The notes: generated from the letters alone by a model not told the origin. 64,000 bases of DNA from Trebouxia sp. TZW2008 (GCA_002118135.1 BDIU01000425.1:23452-87451), one strand, 5' to 3'; positions 1 through 12,673 are shown, counted from the stretch's first letter. Program-made: numbers and translations.

Positions 1-287
1 GAGACCAGCTTTGACACCCACTGAGCCTCTGGACACTGCTTGATTGTGCAAAATAACAGCAACAACTGGAAACTGTACAGATCCCTAAGCCTGCTTCAAT
101 GGCTTGGCAAATCAACATGGTGCGCTGGGAACTGCAACCTCCAAGGGTGTCCTTTACTTTACGCTCAAAGCTGATTGTAGCCCCTAAATTGCCTTCTGTA
201 CCATACCGCCAGCACGTGCATGCTCCCAAGCTTTCAACTATATCTTTTTCCCCACCAACATTGTATGTGGCATGACAGCAGCATTAC

Positions 288-410
288 TAGCGCATGTCTT
301 CCTATCCCCGAAGTCGCTAATGCCAAGTCGCCATCATTCATTTGGTAAGGATGACTGTGGAATGACTAGCTCATGTGTTCCTATACCTCAGTCGCTAGCT
401 TAAAGTCGCC
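288..410. repeat. Tandem duplicate of EF-Ts exon end plus donor
   Basis: The stretch at about 367-410 is the 3' end of the EF-Ts signature exon and its donor, read on the minus strand. It has a degenerate copy at about 288-332, offset by 79 bp. The donor GT of the copy has changed to GG. Confidence 0.6.
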
Positions 411-3400
411 GTTTGCGTCTGAGAGAGCTCGCTTGCAGTCCATCATGCCGGCTCCTGTGTCCAACCTCAACTGCTTCACGGCTTGGGCAGAAACTGCACT
501 CCCTGTTGCTACTGCAGACACACTTCCTCCTCCACCACCTGCAAGTCAGGCTTGAACTTGTCACAACAATTTCAAGACGGCCCAGAACAGGCAGGCAGGC
601 AGGCAGATAGCATAAGCTCAACAAGCTTAGAGCTGAGTGATGGCACCTTTGACGGGCTTGGAACCCAAATGAACACACTCCCAGGACGGAGACAGCACAA
701 AGACAGCACGAAAGCAAACATGCCTCACAACAGCAGCACACATGACCCAAGGCCTGGGAGCGCAATTCCTCCCACCTCTCCCAAAAGGTTGAGACTTATC
801 ACATAGCCTGAGTGTAGAAAGTCTCAGACCAGGGTGTTAGAAGATGAAACATATACTACTGATCAAGCTGGAGACAGTTGATTGCTTCTGTATGTACCTA
901 CTTGGACCTGCTGAGCCTGCCTAGCCCTCGTTCTAACGAATGAACGAATGAATGAATGAATGCATGATTGAATGACTGAAGCTGCAGTGGACAACATTCA
1001 AAGCACACTTACCTGCTGGGGGTGAACTAGTTCCCACTGAAGCTGCTGAGTCAGCCACAGTGGAGGAGGAAGCCGCAGCAGAAGCTGGAGGGGCAGTTCG
1101 CTCAGCCTCGGTAGTGCCCTGCCCTACAGGCTTGGCAGGGGCAGCTTCTGGGGCCTGGCTGTGTGCGCCTGGAAGCTGTGAGGCAGGTGCTGCACCTGAC
1201 AGGGAAGCTGCACTCTGAGAGGCATCTGTGGCTGCTGCTTTCGTGGTGGCTGGTGACTCCTCACCTGGCAACATCAAGACACTTTTGCGCAAAGGACAGC
1301 GTTTCTATATTTAGAAAAGTGTGTGATACAAACCACCCATGCTCTGCATTGCAGAAAAATGGCATGCAGCTGAAAGGAATGGACCCTTCAACAGGCATTG
1401 CTGCTTGCTCTCTTGAAAGCAGCTGCTGAACTTCAAACAACACTTGCAACCTGAAAACCCTAGCGGTATTGAAGGTTAGCATGACTGCTTGCAGGGTGTT
1501 ACATCTCTGAGCTGATCTGTGTAAGATGCTTCCCCTTGTATGAATATCGCTACAGGGGCTGAAGTATGGCCTGCTGAGCAAACACCTCATTGACCACAGA
1601 TGACCTCTCCTTGTTTACGTTGAAGCAACATCAGAAATTCACCTTCTGCAATGTCTTCAGGCTTTGCTTTGGCAGGCTCTGACTCCTGAGGAGCTGTGAC
1701 CTGGATCTCAGTTTCTTCTTCAGTGCCACGTGGCTGCTTCACATCAGGGTTCTCGCCCTCCCCAACCTCAGGGGGGGCATCAGAGGGGAGTTGGGACTCC
1801 TTGCTGGGGCTACTGGGGGCTGAAGCAACAGGGCTGCTGGGAGCAGCCGCAGTGGCTTGTGCCTTTGCTTCAGCGGTGCCTGCTTTGTCAGCGTCCTCTG
1901 GAGTAGCTGTCTTGGCCTCCTGTTACATCACAGAAGACGGAATCAGTACTTGTTTACACTGCTGGGGGGCAGCCTCAGCGGCTTGTGCCTTCAAACTTGT
2001 AACTTGTCTGCAGTGCCTGCTTTGTCAGCATCCTCTGGAGTGGCTGTCCTGGCCTCCTGCCACATCGCGAAAGATGCAATCAGTACCCATCTACACTGCT
2101 GAGGGGCAGCCTCAGTGGCTTGTGCCTTCAAACTTGAAAACTTGTCTGCAGTGCTTGCTTTGTCAGCATCCTCTGGAGTGGCTCTCCTGGCCTCCTGTCA
2201 CATCGTGGAGGATGCAATCAGTACTCATCTACATTGCGGAAGGGGCAGCCTCAGTGGCCTGAGCCTCCGCCCCTGAGGGCTTGTCTGCAGTGCTTGCCTG
2301 ATCAGAACCCTCGGGAGTAGCTGTCTTGGCCTCCTGTCACATCACAGAAGATGCAGTCAACATGATATACAAAAGCTCACCAGACTGCTATCGGTGCTCT
2401 CAAGTTTCACTGCTGTAGCGCTACAGGCTGCTGTAGCGCTCTGTATCCCTGCTCTCTGACCTGGTGCTGTGAATGTCAACCAAAACATTTTTTCAAGGCT
2501 GGGGACCATTGGCCACACAGAGAGACACTATGCAGGCTATGATGTTAATTTGCACATCAAGTGCACAATGCCAGGGCCACAAAACAAGATGGCAAATTTA
2601 GAGCCACTTGGCAGACAACTGTTGACGAGGACCTCACCTCCCTCGATGCACAGTGTACATGGTTTAGGACAGCACAGGACCGAAATGATAGGAGACAGTT
2701 GATTGCTCCAGTATGTACCTAGCTGGGCCTGCTGAGCCTGCCTAGCATACGTCAAGAATGAAAATAGTACCTAGCTGAGCCTGCCACACAGTGTGTAAGT
2801 TTCAGGGTTTTCTATATGCTGGTTTCTCCACCAGCAAAGTTTGCTGCGCAGTAAAGCTCAACAAAGAACACTGAAGAATGGTGCAACAGTGAGACGCAAG
2901 ACGCATTATTAGCTGGCCAGCATCATGGCTGCGTCAAGAAGAATATGCTGCAATTCAGGCGAGATCAATGCTGCCCAGCACTATGGCCAAAAGACACAAC
3001 TGCACCTCCCAGTCCAAGACACTTGAAGCTCGCAGTTGCAGCATACTTTGGCAGCCAGCCAGCCAACATTATTCAGATGAGGGTGTAGGCATAGTATGCA
3101 CTGAGTACAGAAGTTACAAGAGCAGACTGAGGATTGGGGAAGAAGTGTACCTCAGCTGCTTTCTGCACCTCTGGGGGTAGCTGAACAGGGGTGGGGGGTC
3201 CCTTGGGCTGAACCTGGCGCTGCAGGGCATCCTCCTCGATGCCCTTGTCCAATTCTGCGCCTGAGGTCGAGATGGCCCCAGTCCCCGCATCAGTCCCTTC
3301 CTTGGAAGATGCCCCCTCAGCTGCGTCAGGCACTGGTGAAGCTGCTGACTCATCACTGGGGGCTGTAATCTCCTGAGGTGTGCTTTGGTCAGCAGTGCCG

Positions 3401-6400
3401 CCTGGTGAGTCATCGCCTTCCAGCGCAGCTTCGTCAACACCTGCTTCGTCAGCTGCCTTCTGAGCTTCAGGGGGAAGGTCCACTGGAGTAGGGCTGCCTT
3501 TAGGATTGATTTGACGCTCCAAAGCGTCCTTCTCTGTCTTGGTATCCAATGCAGGGCTTGCATCTGCCACAGTGCTGGAAGCTGCCGCAGAACTTGAGGC
3601 TGAAGTTGGGGTGGTGTTAGACGCTGCGCTGTCCAGAAAGCCTTTTGCTGACTTGCTGCTCTTGGTCATTCGTGTGGCGACGCTCTGAGGAGTGGATGCA
3701 GCAACCTGAACTGCTGGTACTGAGGTGACGCCATTGCCATTCTCCTGTGCGTAGACCCACGTAAGTTGCATTTGCACAGGCACAGCTTTGCATCAACTAA
3801 AGACAACAACAAGCCACCAGGCAAATTACAGTCTGTAATTGCTGTCTGAAAGCTGATCAGACTGTCAACAGAATTTTCACCTATGTCGTCTCTCACACAA
3901 TCCGCGCACAATAGTACGAGGGACCACGTCCAGCATGACCACCTGATGCGTTATGACACACATGCGCCGCTGACAGCCACAACTGACCGGATGCAAGGTG
4001 GTTTCTGAATAGATCAGATTCTTATCACATGCAGGCAAATATTTTGCAGAGCCTGTGATCTTGAACAACACAAAGCTGGCTTTCAGGAAATGAGTTGCTG
4101 CCAGCAGCTAGCCTTAGATCATGCTGACACCATTTGCTATATTGTACTGTTATGCAGACAGGCTGGATCATTTAAGCCTGGGAATGCAGCAGGCCTTAAG
4201 CATGTGTGTGACTGACAATGCATGATACAAGCACTGACGCAACCAAGTTTCCTAAACGTATGTGACTGAGCACGCACGATGTTAGTACAGTCAACTCTCT
4301 TTGTATCGATTGCTTTGTTTACCAAAATTTTTGTCCTTACATTAAATTGTATTTACTGAGAAGGACCACTGCAGTCAGAATGCAGTGATTGTTTTTCAAT
4401 GGCATGGCCCTCACATTAAGATTGTCTTTACATTAAATGTCCTTACAACGAGCGTTTACTGTACTGATACCAGCAGTTTAGCCTGATGCGTGTGACTCAG
4501 CAGAACGATGCAAGTGCTGAGGTAGCCACTCTGAGAAATCCATGTGACTGAGCATGCACAATGTAAGAACTGATGCAGCAAGTTCTGTGAATGCCAGCAG
4601 TGACGTTGACCTGATTCTGTTCTTAGACTGCACTTGAAGCCTGACTTCTTCTGACTGAGCATGCAAGATGCACAAACTCAAGCAGCCGATTGCCTGCATG
4701 CATTTGGCTGGGCATACACAATGCAAGTACTGACGCAGCCAATTTGAGAAACGCATGTGACTGATTGTGCACAATGTAAGTACTGATGCAGCACAATTCC
4801 TGAATGTCAGCAGCGGCAATGACTTGTTTCTGCTTTTGATTGCGCTTGAAGATCAATCCTTGTGACTGAGCATGTACAACAGCAGCCAACTTTCTTATTG
4901 CATGGGACTGAGCATGCACATTGCAAATGTTGATGCAGCCAATTTCCTGGATGCCAGCAGCAGTGGCACTGACCTTCCTCTGCTTTCTTGTTTTCTGTAA
5001 GCCGACGCCAGAAAAAAGGCTTCCAAGAAGAGTTCTGCTGGTTCTGCCGTGAAGATCGCTCAGTGCTTCTTCTGCTTCAGCATCCTCAGCAGCAATTTCC
5101 TCTGGTGTTGACACTGTCTGAGACTTCTGCGTCAGCTGGATTTTGCCATTGGCCACTTTGAGCACAGTGACCTGCGCACAAACAGCAGCAGGTTGCTGAC
5201 CATAGCATTGGAGCTACAAGCGCGCTATGATTTCTGCTGCAATACATTACCACACTCAGTGCTTTACATTAATGATGCTCTCAACGCTTGCAGATCATTT
5301 GCAAGCGTCAGCATCTGGCACAACCCTCAATTCAAATTGCATCTGCAAGACCTAGACTTGAATCTTGTGCATATTGCACATATGGCGTGCTAAGTGTTGC
5401 ATGTGGGGATTGACTGTACAGCAACAGAATGCCAACCACACGTAATAATACTGCTGATGATGACATGTTTCAGAGCTTCATGAACTGTTCACCTGATGCT
5501 GCCAGGTCTGGATGAGACTTGACTTGTTCGGCTCAAACCCAATCCAGCTGAACATTGTTCATTGCCCAAACAAAAGGTTGAACACGACTTGTGATTCACA
5601 TTTGGCCTGCCTTGATGCAATCCATTGCTGTTGCATCCATAGCTTCTCCAATACCTTGACATCATGCAATGCACATGTGGGTTTGGACTGGCAAACAGTG
5701 CATTTGACAACATGTACATGATGAGTTGCGTTCATGTGGTCTGGGTGACTTACATTGACAAGCTGGCCTGCCTTCATGATGTCCATTGCTGCTGCTTCCA
5801 TAACATCTCCAGGCAACAGCATTTCGTCCACGTGAAGCAGACCTCTGTGACCGTTGCCCACATCAATAAAGGCGCCCCACGCCAGAACAGAGTCAACTCT
5901 TGCCTTCTCAAGCACATCGCCAGGGCTAACAGGAATAGGTTGGTCACTGCCCTTCTTGACCTTCCGCTCAGTAGCTGTGCGATACACAGACAGCAAGTCA
6001 GACATACTGTTCACAATGACACCAGAATGCAATGCACCAGAGTGTGATTCTGACTTTCCAAAGGCTGAAGTTACCCCTGTAGCTGAAAGTGACTGTGTGA
6101 ACTAACACACTGAGAACAGCAAAACACAAGCGACTGACGGCTGATGCAACCACACCAGATCTACACTCTTGCAATTGCCGCTTTGACTTCTGATGCAGAT
6201 GACAAATATCCTACACCCTTGCAGTGGCATGCTTGCCCCTCCTGCCCTCTTGCTTAGCAACAAAGCCCTTACATCACAAGATTGCTACAATCGACTGCTG
6301 ATGCAGGGGAAAAGCAGCATGCACAACTGCAGTGGCAGGCACGGGCGGCATCCCTCTCAAGGCCGCTGAGACCCAAGACTATTGATCAAAAGTAAACATC

Positions 6401-8576
6401 ATGGGACTGCTGATGCAGGTGACAACCGTCTTGAACACCTGCAGCGGCGTTTTTGCCCCTTCTGGCATCTTGCTTAGCACGGGTGGCGTCCCTGTCAAGG
6501 CCATTGGGACCTAAGATGACTGATCTAAAACGACTAATCGACACTGAGCATGATGAGACTGCTGATGCAGGTGACAAGACCTGCAGTGGCAGGTTTCCCC
6601 CTCCCGCCTCCTTGCTTACCAACAGAGCCCTTACATCATAATTGCTACAAATTGACTGCTAATGCAGGTGAAAAGTAACATACACACAAGCAGCGGCAAT
6701 TTTGTGCCTCCTGGCGCCCTGCTTAGCTTGGGTGGCGCCCCTCTCAAGGCCGCTGGGACCTGAAACGACTGATCTAAAAGTACTCATCAACAGTGAGCAT
6801 GATGAGACTGCTGATGCAGGTAACAAAAGCCTAACACACCTGCAGCGGCGTTTCTTCCTCTTCTGGCGTCCTGCTTAGCTCGGGTGGCGTCCCTCTCAAG
6901 GCCGCTGGGGCCTGTGGCAGTACCCGAGTCTGTTGTGCTCCTCATGGTCAAAGACAGCCGACTGTTCTTTTCTTCGTAGGACACAACACGTACAGTCACC
7001 ACTTGCCCTGGCTTCAGAAAAGCGGTCGGATCTGAAACAAAGGCGTCCTGCACAGCACAAGAGTATGCTTTCGTCCAGCAGTTTCCATGATACAAAGTTG
7101 TTTCGTTGCAAAGATTGAGCTGTCCACAGACAAACAATGCAACTTTCTGCACTATTTTGCACTACTTTGTGAGTACCAAATATTCAAGGTGCTGCATGTG
7201 TGCATGCCTTCAAGGCTTGTGCATGTTAGGTACATTGAAAGTGTGGTCAGACACCTGTCAGGCATGTACAGATGCAGTGAACAAAACAGATGCAAGAGAG
7301 CGAGCTTGCACATGCAGATTGCATGCAGCTTTGTCTTGTTTGCTGTGGGCAAATATGCCAGCTGGATATGAAGCTGCGCAATCAAGGGCTACCATTTGAG
7401 ACAAGCTGTCAGGGTGAAAGACACTAGAATTCGAGTCACATACCGCAATTTGGGACACATGGACCAATCCATCAGTGATTGAGCCAATATCCACAAATGC
7501 ACCGTAGCTCATAACAGACACCTGCAACCAAAGTCAACATTCAGGGACACAGCTGCTGTGTGTCACAGTGTCCTGCCATGTGAGCTGTCTGGCAGTACAA
7601 CAAAAGTCAGCACCCATAGCAGTACTGCAAGAGAAGCGCAAGCCTGCGCAGCCAGCTTGACATCTGCTTAGACCGTGCATGGCGTAATGATTGTGCTTGC
7701 GCTGTACTGATGGCACTTGGCATTGCTGAAGGCAGCTGCTTGCGTGCCTAAGTCTGATCGCAAATCTCAGCACGTTTCAGCACAATAGCTGACACTGCAG
7801 TCAGTTTGACACATGCTGCCTCACCACTGTGCCCTCGAACTCAGCCCCGTCAACAAGCTGTTCTTTGCGAACTGTGCGTGGTCTTTTATTTGCCCTGCTA
7901 GCACTGCGACCGCCCTGTGGCCTGCTGCCATAAGCGCCCTGACCGCCGGAGCCCTGACCCCCTTGTCTCTGCCCACTGCTGCTAGATTGACCATTGGCGC
8001 TTGGTGAGGTGCGCTGAGCACCTGACATGTTAGTTGCTCTTGGATCTGAATCATTGACAACTGGTGAGTCTATATGCTGAGGGCTGCTGTCAACACCACT
8101 TTCATTGGGTTTCTGCTGAGCCCTCTCCCTTGCTTCATCTAGCGCTTCTGAAGTAGCTACTTGAGCACCTGGAACCGACTTTGCAGCAATTTCTGATGCT
8201 GCAGGGGCTGTGCCGGATTGATTGACCTGCTCGACTGGCGATGCTGATGGTCCAGAGGCTGCAGAGATGTTGAGGCGCCCTCTCTGTGAGCGTGCTGCAT
8301 GCCTCAAGTGAATGCATCCTCTAGACACCCCGGGCCTGCGGCGTTCGCACTGAGTGACATCGTGCACATGTGAAACAGCTTTGTATGCTGCAGCTTTCTG
8401 GGCTGGAGACGCACCTGATGCTCCCGAACGCCCACAAACGAGGCGGCTGACGAAATCGAAGCGGGCAAACCGCCACCTGTCAAGATAAGCACTGTCAGGC
8501 AGGTGAATTAGCCGAAGTCGTACGGCCTGGATGTGAACAACGCGCTTACCTGACAACGTTCCGCAGCGAATTGCAT
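387..8576 (-). CDS. Chloroplast EF-Ts polyprotein (S1-S1-EF-Ts), 5' part; continues past the left edge
   Basis: Elongation factor Ts recycles EF-Tu GTP in plastid translation; in green algae it is fused to S1 RNA-binding domains (PETs/PSRP-7 type). Exons with consistent phase, in transcription order: about 8420-7825 (transit-like Arg/Ser-rich start, then a Gly/Ser/Gln-rich stretch), 7521-7444, 7047-6840 (first S1 domain; GAFVDIG and [10 protein letters not shown] motifs), 5974-5754 and 5171-4974 (second S1; [16 protein letters not shown], ending [15 protein letters not shown]), 3744-3151 (acidic/Pro linker), 1919-1643, 1264-1013 (Ala/Ser/Pro linkers) and 538-387. The last carries the EF-Ts signature [20 protein letters not shown]. 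The rest of EF-Ts lies outside the window. The start is unresolved: a 9-codon first exon at 8576-8550 with a good donor is likely, but the acceptor of the next exon is not certain. The 3744-3151 linker holds two copies of a motif like DALxRQxxPKGxPTPVxLPP. Four of its introns contain tandem copies of exon-edge sequence. The family call is strong. Confidence 0.9.
860..965 (+). mobile_element. LINE 3'-end fragment
   Basis: Contains GGAGACAGTTGATTGCTTCT, then a GTACCTA..TGGACCTGCTGAGCCTGCC segment and a (GAAT)n-type tail at about 935-965. The same block follows the reverse-transcriptase C-terminus at 59462-59765, so this is a strongly 5'-truncated copy of that LINE. It lies in an intron of the EF-Ts gene. 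Confidence 0.7.
1896..2345. repeat. 138-bp tandem array of acceptor plus exon start (4 units)
   Basis: The 5' part of EF-Ts exon 1919-1643 (acceptor ACAG, then [16 protein letters not shown]) recurs at about 2033, 2171 and 2310, with spacings of 137-139 bp. Each upstream unit keeps the acceptor and the Glu-Ala-Lys/Arg-Thr-Ala-Thr-Pro-Glu coding start. Each runs into a stop or lacks a clear donor. Confidence 0.8.
2615..2800 (+). mobile_element. LINE 3'-end fragment with RT C-terminal remnant
   Basis: Translated on the plus strand, 2630-2735 reads [30 protein letters not shown] and then a stop. This aligns with TVYKDLSALHVQYIWFWLAH and [10 protein letters not shown] of the copy at 59462. The conserved GTACCTAGCTGGGCCTGCTG trailer follows, and a second partial trailer is at about 2768. 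Confidence 0.75.
4185..4972. repeat. Tandem array of exon end plus donor in an EF-Ts intron
   Basis: At least six degenerate units of about 75-90 bp share GTGACTGAGCATGCACAATG, TAAGTACTGATGCAGC and TGCCAGCAG blocks, in plus-strand notation. They start at the donor after exon 5171-4974. One unit is interrupted by the MITE at 4288-4461. Confidence 0.75.
4288..4461. mobile_element. MITE, Tc1/mariner-like, with TA target duplication
   Basis: It starts CAGTCAACTCTCTTTGTA and ends TACAACGAGCGTTTACTG, which are inverted copies of each other with a few mismatches. It is flanked on both sides by TA (4286-4287 and 4462-4463). Removing it restores the tandem-repeat unit ..ATGTTAGTACTGAT.., seen uninterrupted in sibling units as ATGTAAGTACTGAT. 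At 174 bp it has no coding capacity. Confidence 0.85.
6187..6925. repeat. Tandem array of exon end plus donor (about 6 units)
   Basis: The 3' end of EF-Ts exon 7047-6840 ([20 protein letters not shown] on the minus strand) recurs at about 6689-6760 and 6443-6515. Shorter versions lie at about 6190-6240, 6300-6365 and 6560-6605. Units are separated by CTGATGCAGGTGACAA-type sequence. Several copies preserve the peptide almost intact. Confidence 0.8.
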
Positions 8577-9732
8577 CTTTACTGCCGTACTGAGTGCACA
8601 ACGCAGTGAACGTTGTTGACCTCAGCAGGCTCGCTGATATTTACGACTTTCGCTAATGGATATTGTCAATTTCGTCTTTCATGACTCATGCTCGAGGCCT
8701 TCCTGAGCAAGCTTGAGCACTTCGTTCAAACTGCTGCTCTGAACTTGGCAGCACAAGCAGGTCCTGTGGGCACGGGCAAAAGTGTTTCATCAGGGATGAT
8801 GAGAAGTCTCATCAAGCTGCGTTGTTGTGATGTATGTAGACTCATGAGGCCTCCTAGACCTGGGCACGTCCCCAGTGCACGGTCATTGAGCTGCCGTTGT
8901 GCTTCCATTGTGATATGCACTGGACTTTGGTGCATCAGAATGCTCACCAATCTGGAACCATATAGCAGACTTCAGCATGTCTGAACAGTGATAACATGGC
9001 GAGCACACAAGTGTCGATTTGTCCAGATGCAACACATCACGAATTGGGTATGCACAAAGCAAGTTGCAATGAATGTGACCATGTCAGCCACGGAACAAAG
9101 GCTGATCGCTGCAAGGCTTTGTCCATAATCGATCATGCACAAGCAACGTCATCCTTCAGATGATTCTGTCTTTTGCAGCATCTAGTGTCCAGTCATCCAC
9201 TGAAATCACAGCATCAGCCATGGAAAGGATGCTGGGAGCTAGTGCTGCTATCTTCACTGCTGTATAAAGTACACTGCACATATTGTTCTGAAGACCATAA
9301 ACCTCAAACAAACTGGGAAAACGTGCACACATGAATGCAGCAGAAATGAGTAAGTGTCAAATGTACATCATTGCACTTGTGAATGAATGCTAAAACAGGA
9401 GAACGAGTGCCTATGCTGACTGATGCAAACCTACGCAAAGAAACATGCTGCATAATGTCCGTCATAGACTGCGCAACAATGATCCATGTGGGAGGTTGGG
9501 GGAATGGTACATGCACAAGAGAGAGTTCAGCTGTGGGCAGAGTACAGTGGGTAAGGCAAGTTTGCCAGACTCACAACCCTGCGAAGCACCTGATGGAGGG
9601 GATCAGAGCTTTAAAGCAACAGCTGGCAGGCAAAAATGCGTGTACAAAAGCTAATGCATGCATATGTGCCAGCGCTATGACACACTGCCCCAGCTCCAAA
9701 CTGAACCCGCTGTGCGTGCCTGCTTGACTGCG
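8577..9732. other. Intergenic region
   Basis: Upstream of the EF-Ts start and downstream of the importin alpha stop. I see no supported gene. It presumably holds the EF-Ts promoter and the importin 3' UTR. Confidence 0.5.
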
Positions 9733-12430
9733 TCACGACGACATGTTGCTGAAGTTGAAGGCACCGCCATTGGCAGGCGCTGCACCAGCTCCAAATGCAT
9801 ATGTGTTGTTTGCGTCTACTGCGGGTGCTAGATTTTCCACCTCACCATCTTCCACATCAAAGAATGTTTCCAAAATGCTGACAGCCTTCTCGTATATTTC
9901 CTCATGAGTATGACTCTGCAATGACTCAATCTTATCTGTGCCTTCAGCCTCATCAATGATGGTTGCAAATGGGTTGGTTCCATTAGGTCCTTGCATCTCC
10001 TTGTCTGACTCACCAACCTGTATGCACGCAGAACATCACGAAGCAGTCTAATGTGTGAGGTCAGGTAACGCCGCTCTGATCTGGACAATACGACAGGACA
10101 GAAGGCAACATAAGTGCCTTTGACAGTGACAGATGCAAAGTGTGCAAACTGTAAAATGTATATGACCAGCATCACATGGCATGCAAAGCCCAGGGCATGC
10201 AGATGCATGCAGATTGTTGGTAATGTACCTTGAGAATGTTTTCCAAGCCCTCGAGAGCAATGGACACAATCCTGGTGTCAGTGCATGTCAGGAGGTCACA
10301 CAGAGGTCTAATGCATCCAGCCTGGACAAGGTACTTGATCTGCTCTCTTGTACCGCCAGACGTAGCATTGCTAATTGCCCACGCACTCTCTTTTTTGATG
10401 TCAAATTCAGCAGTTGCTAGCAAGTGCACTAGTGGAGGTACTATTCCAGCATCAAGGACTGCTTGAATCTGATCTTTTGTGCCAGCTGTGATGTTAGACA
10501 ATGTCCAGCATGCCTCTTTCTTGATGCTTTTCTTGTGCGTCGTTTGCAACAAGTTCAGCAGGCAGGGCAGGGCACCACAATTGATGATGATCTGGGTCTG
10601 CATGTCATCCCCTGTTACAATGTTGCCAACAGTCCGCAGAGCAGGGACCAAGACTGATGGGGACTGGTGCCTGCTGATGAACACACACAAGCAGCTTAGT
10701 CTGATGTACATGAAACAATGAATGCAGTAGGACGCATCAATCAAATTCAGTTGGGAGGGCGTTGCTGCCAGCATTTTGCAGATATAATGACAGCAACGAC
10801 AATGGACATGGGCGCAGAAGCTGTGCAATGAGCCTGCAGCAGTGCATGAACTCTTCACAAGGCAGCAAGGCATGTATGGCTGCATATAAGACTGACGAAG
10901 CGCAGCAGCTTCAGTGCAGCTCATATACTGTGCTGCTGCGCTGAGAAGGGTTTCAATTGATGAGCACAAGTCTCGTTGCTTGTTATGCCGGTTGCTTGTC
11001 ATTGATATGCCAGTCAACAAATAAGCAAGCAGAAAGGCTTACAGCAATAGCTCCACAAGACGCCTGCACACTCCAGCCTGAATCACCTCCTGTATCTTCT
11101 CGTTAGCACCATCTGACAGGTATGACAATGCCCAGCAAGCATCTGTGAGCACCTCCTCATCATTCAGATGTATAAGGCGAGCAAGGGTGGGCAACGCTTG
11201 CTTAGTCTGCAAGCAGCACCATTTTTACGACAATCCAGTGCAGTGCTTGCATGCATTATGACTGTTCTGTAAGCCAGCACGTCATGCTCTGTATAGACAC
11301 CTCTGCTTTCAGAGCTGCCTGAATGCTGATGCTGCCAAAGCTCAGCGGAATCATGCTAGCAGAGGAACAGATGATAGTGTGTTATCAAACTGACCTGAGC
11401 AAAAGCTGGGGGTGGCTTGCCACGGCAGAAGTTTGACAGTGTCCATGTGGCATTTCGCAACATGGACATCTTGTTGCCATCTCTGAGCTGTTCAAGTAGT
11501 GGCTGAAGAGCAAACTTTGACAGAACAAGGTCTCGGCACTGGTGAGAGTCTCCAGCAATGTTGCCCAAAGCCCATACTGCCTGCAGCAGGCGTGAGGGCT
11601 GCAGGGAAAGGTCGGATAGCATACAGGGCCGACAGATCTGCTGATCGGCTGATTCGTACCTGCTCCCGGACGTCATCGCTAGGTGAGCGGAGAAGCTGAA
11701 CAAAGAGAGGGACCGCGCCGTTCTCGATCACCTCACGTGTGTTGTCTGAGGTACCCGAAGCTACGTTGGTAAGGGCCCACGCCGCTTCGAACTGCACAGG
11801 CGATAGAGATTACGCGTGGACCTCCCGACAAGCGAAAGCAATTGCAAGCCATAAACACGGCACCTGTAACTGAGGTGCATCCTGCCGCTGAAGGAACTGC
11901 ACAAAGCGCGGGATGACACCTTGACTGATCACTTCCTCAATCGGAGGATTTCTCTCTGCGTCACAAATGCAGAGCTCAACTTTGCTTGGAAAGCCTTCCC
12001 AGAGGTACGTGCAAGACAGTGATCTGTTGTATACGCCACTGACCTATTGACAAAAGCTTCCTGAACTGCGTTGTCGCTTCGATTTGCTGCTCAAGATTCT
12101 CGCTCCATACTCCTTGTACCATGAAGGGCAATCGCTCCAACTGCGCGCAGTGACTGATGTCATCACAGGCCCCTTACAGCTTGAGTTGCAAAACAGCATG
12201 CCAACCTTTTGAGCAGCAGAGCCACCGCCTCGGTTGGAGTCCTCAACAGCTCCACCAACGCCGGATGCTGGGAAGACAGCACGCTTCTTTTGAAGGTTTT
12301 CATCGCGCTTGTCCTTTCTCAGCTGAACAATATTGTCCTCTCTCTTTCTGCGGGCATCCTCGGCATCGATGCCCTTTTTGAAATCCTTTTTTCTGCGCTC
12401 ATTGCCTCTGGTAGGCCTGGCTACGTTCAT
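9733..12430 (-). CDS. Importin alpha (nuclear import adaptor, IBB plus ARM repeats)
   Basis: Importin alpha binds nuclear localisation signals and hands cargo to importin beta through its N-terminal IBB domain. Exons: 12430-12206, 12140-12044, 11955-11864, 11791-11660, 11580-11395, 11200-11043, 10670-10229, 10017-9733; all phases agree. Exon 1 is the basic IBB region ([20 protein letters not shown] and [18 protein letters not shown]). Exons 2-7 encode ARM repeats with the usual Trp/Asn NLS-binding ladder: [68 protein letters not shown]. The last exon has the acidic FFDVEDGE segment, then a Gly/Ala/Asn tail ending NFSNMSS. The total is about 539 residues, normal for the family. The ATG at 12430 is followed directly by the IBB. 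The gene is head-to-head with FDXR across 243 bp. Confidence 0.97.
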
Positions 12431-12673
12431 GATTTGCACTAATGTGCTGCAATCAGCTTGCAACACCAGGCAAAGAGAGTAAAGGGGCTGCTACATACAC
12501 TTCAACAAGTGCAGTATTGAACTTTAGGGCAACCGGTCTCTCAACTGGTGACCTAGCGATCCAGAATCCCGTCTCACAAAGTCGCTCAAAGTCTCTGCAT
12601 CTTGTTTAATCAGCCTGCCTCAGCGGCGATCAGCGAGACTAGCTCGCGCATTGCGTTTGGGCTGACGACCTCC
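12431..12673. promoter_or_regulatory. Divergent promoter region, importin alpha / FDXR
   Basis: 243 bp between two divergent ATGs must contain both 5' UTRs and both promoters. No specific element is assigned. Confidence 0.5.

Noticed and set aside
2469..2702. Open frame of 77 codons
   Set aside because: Its sequence is an off-frame reading of the LINE 3' fragment; the meaningful frame is the one matching the RT C-terminus.
4185..4972. CRISPR-like array because of regular direct repeats
   Set aside because: Units are diverged, derive from an exon end, lie in an intron of a eukaryotic gene, and have no constant repeat/variable spacer pattern.
8550..8601. Start of the EF-Ts gene at 8601
   Set aside because: The codon at 8601 is TTG, not ATG. 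The ATG at 8576 with a short first exon is more likely, although the next acceptor is uncertain.
12602..12673. Upstream extension of FDXR to 12602
   Set aside because: The codon at 12602 is TTG; the ATG at 12674 gives a good mitochondrial presequence.
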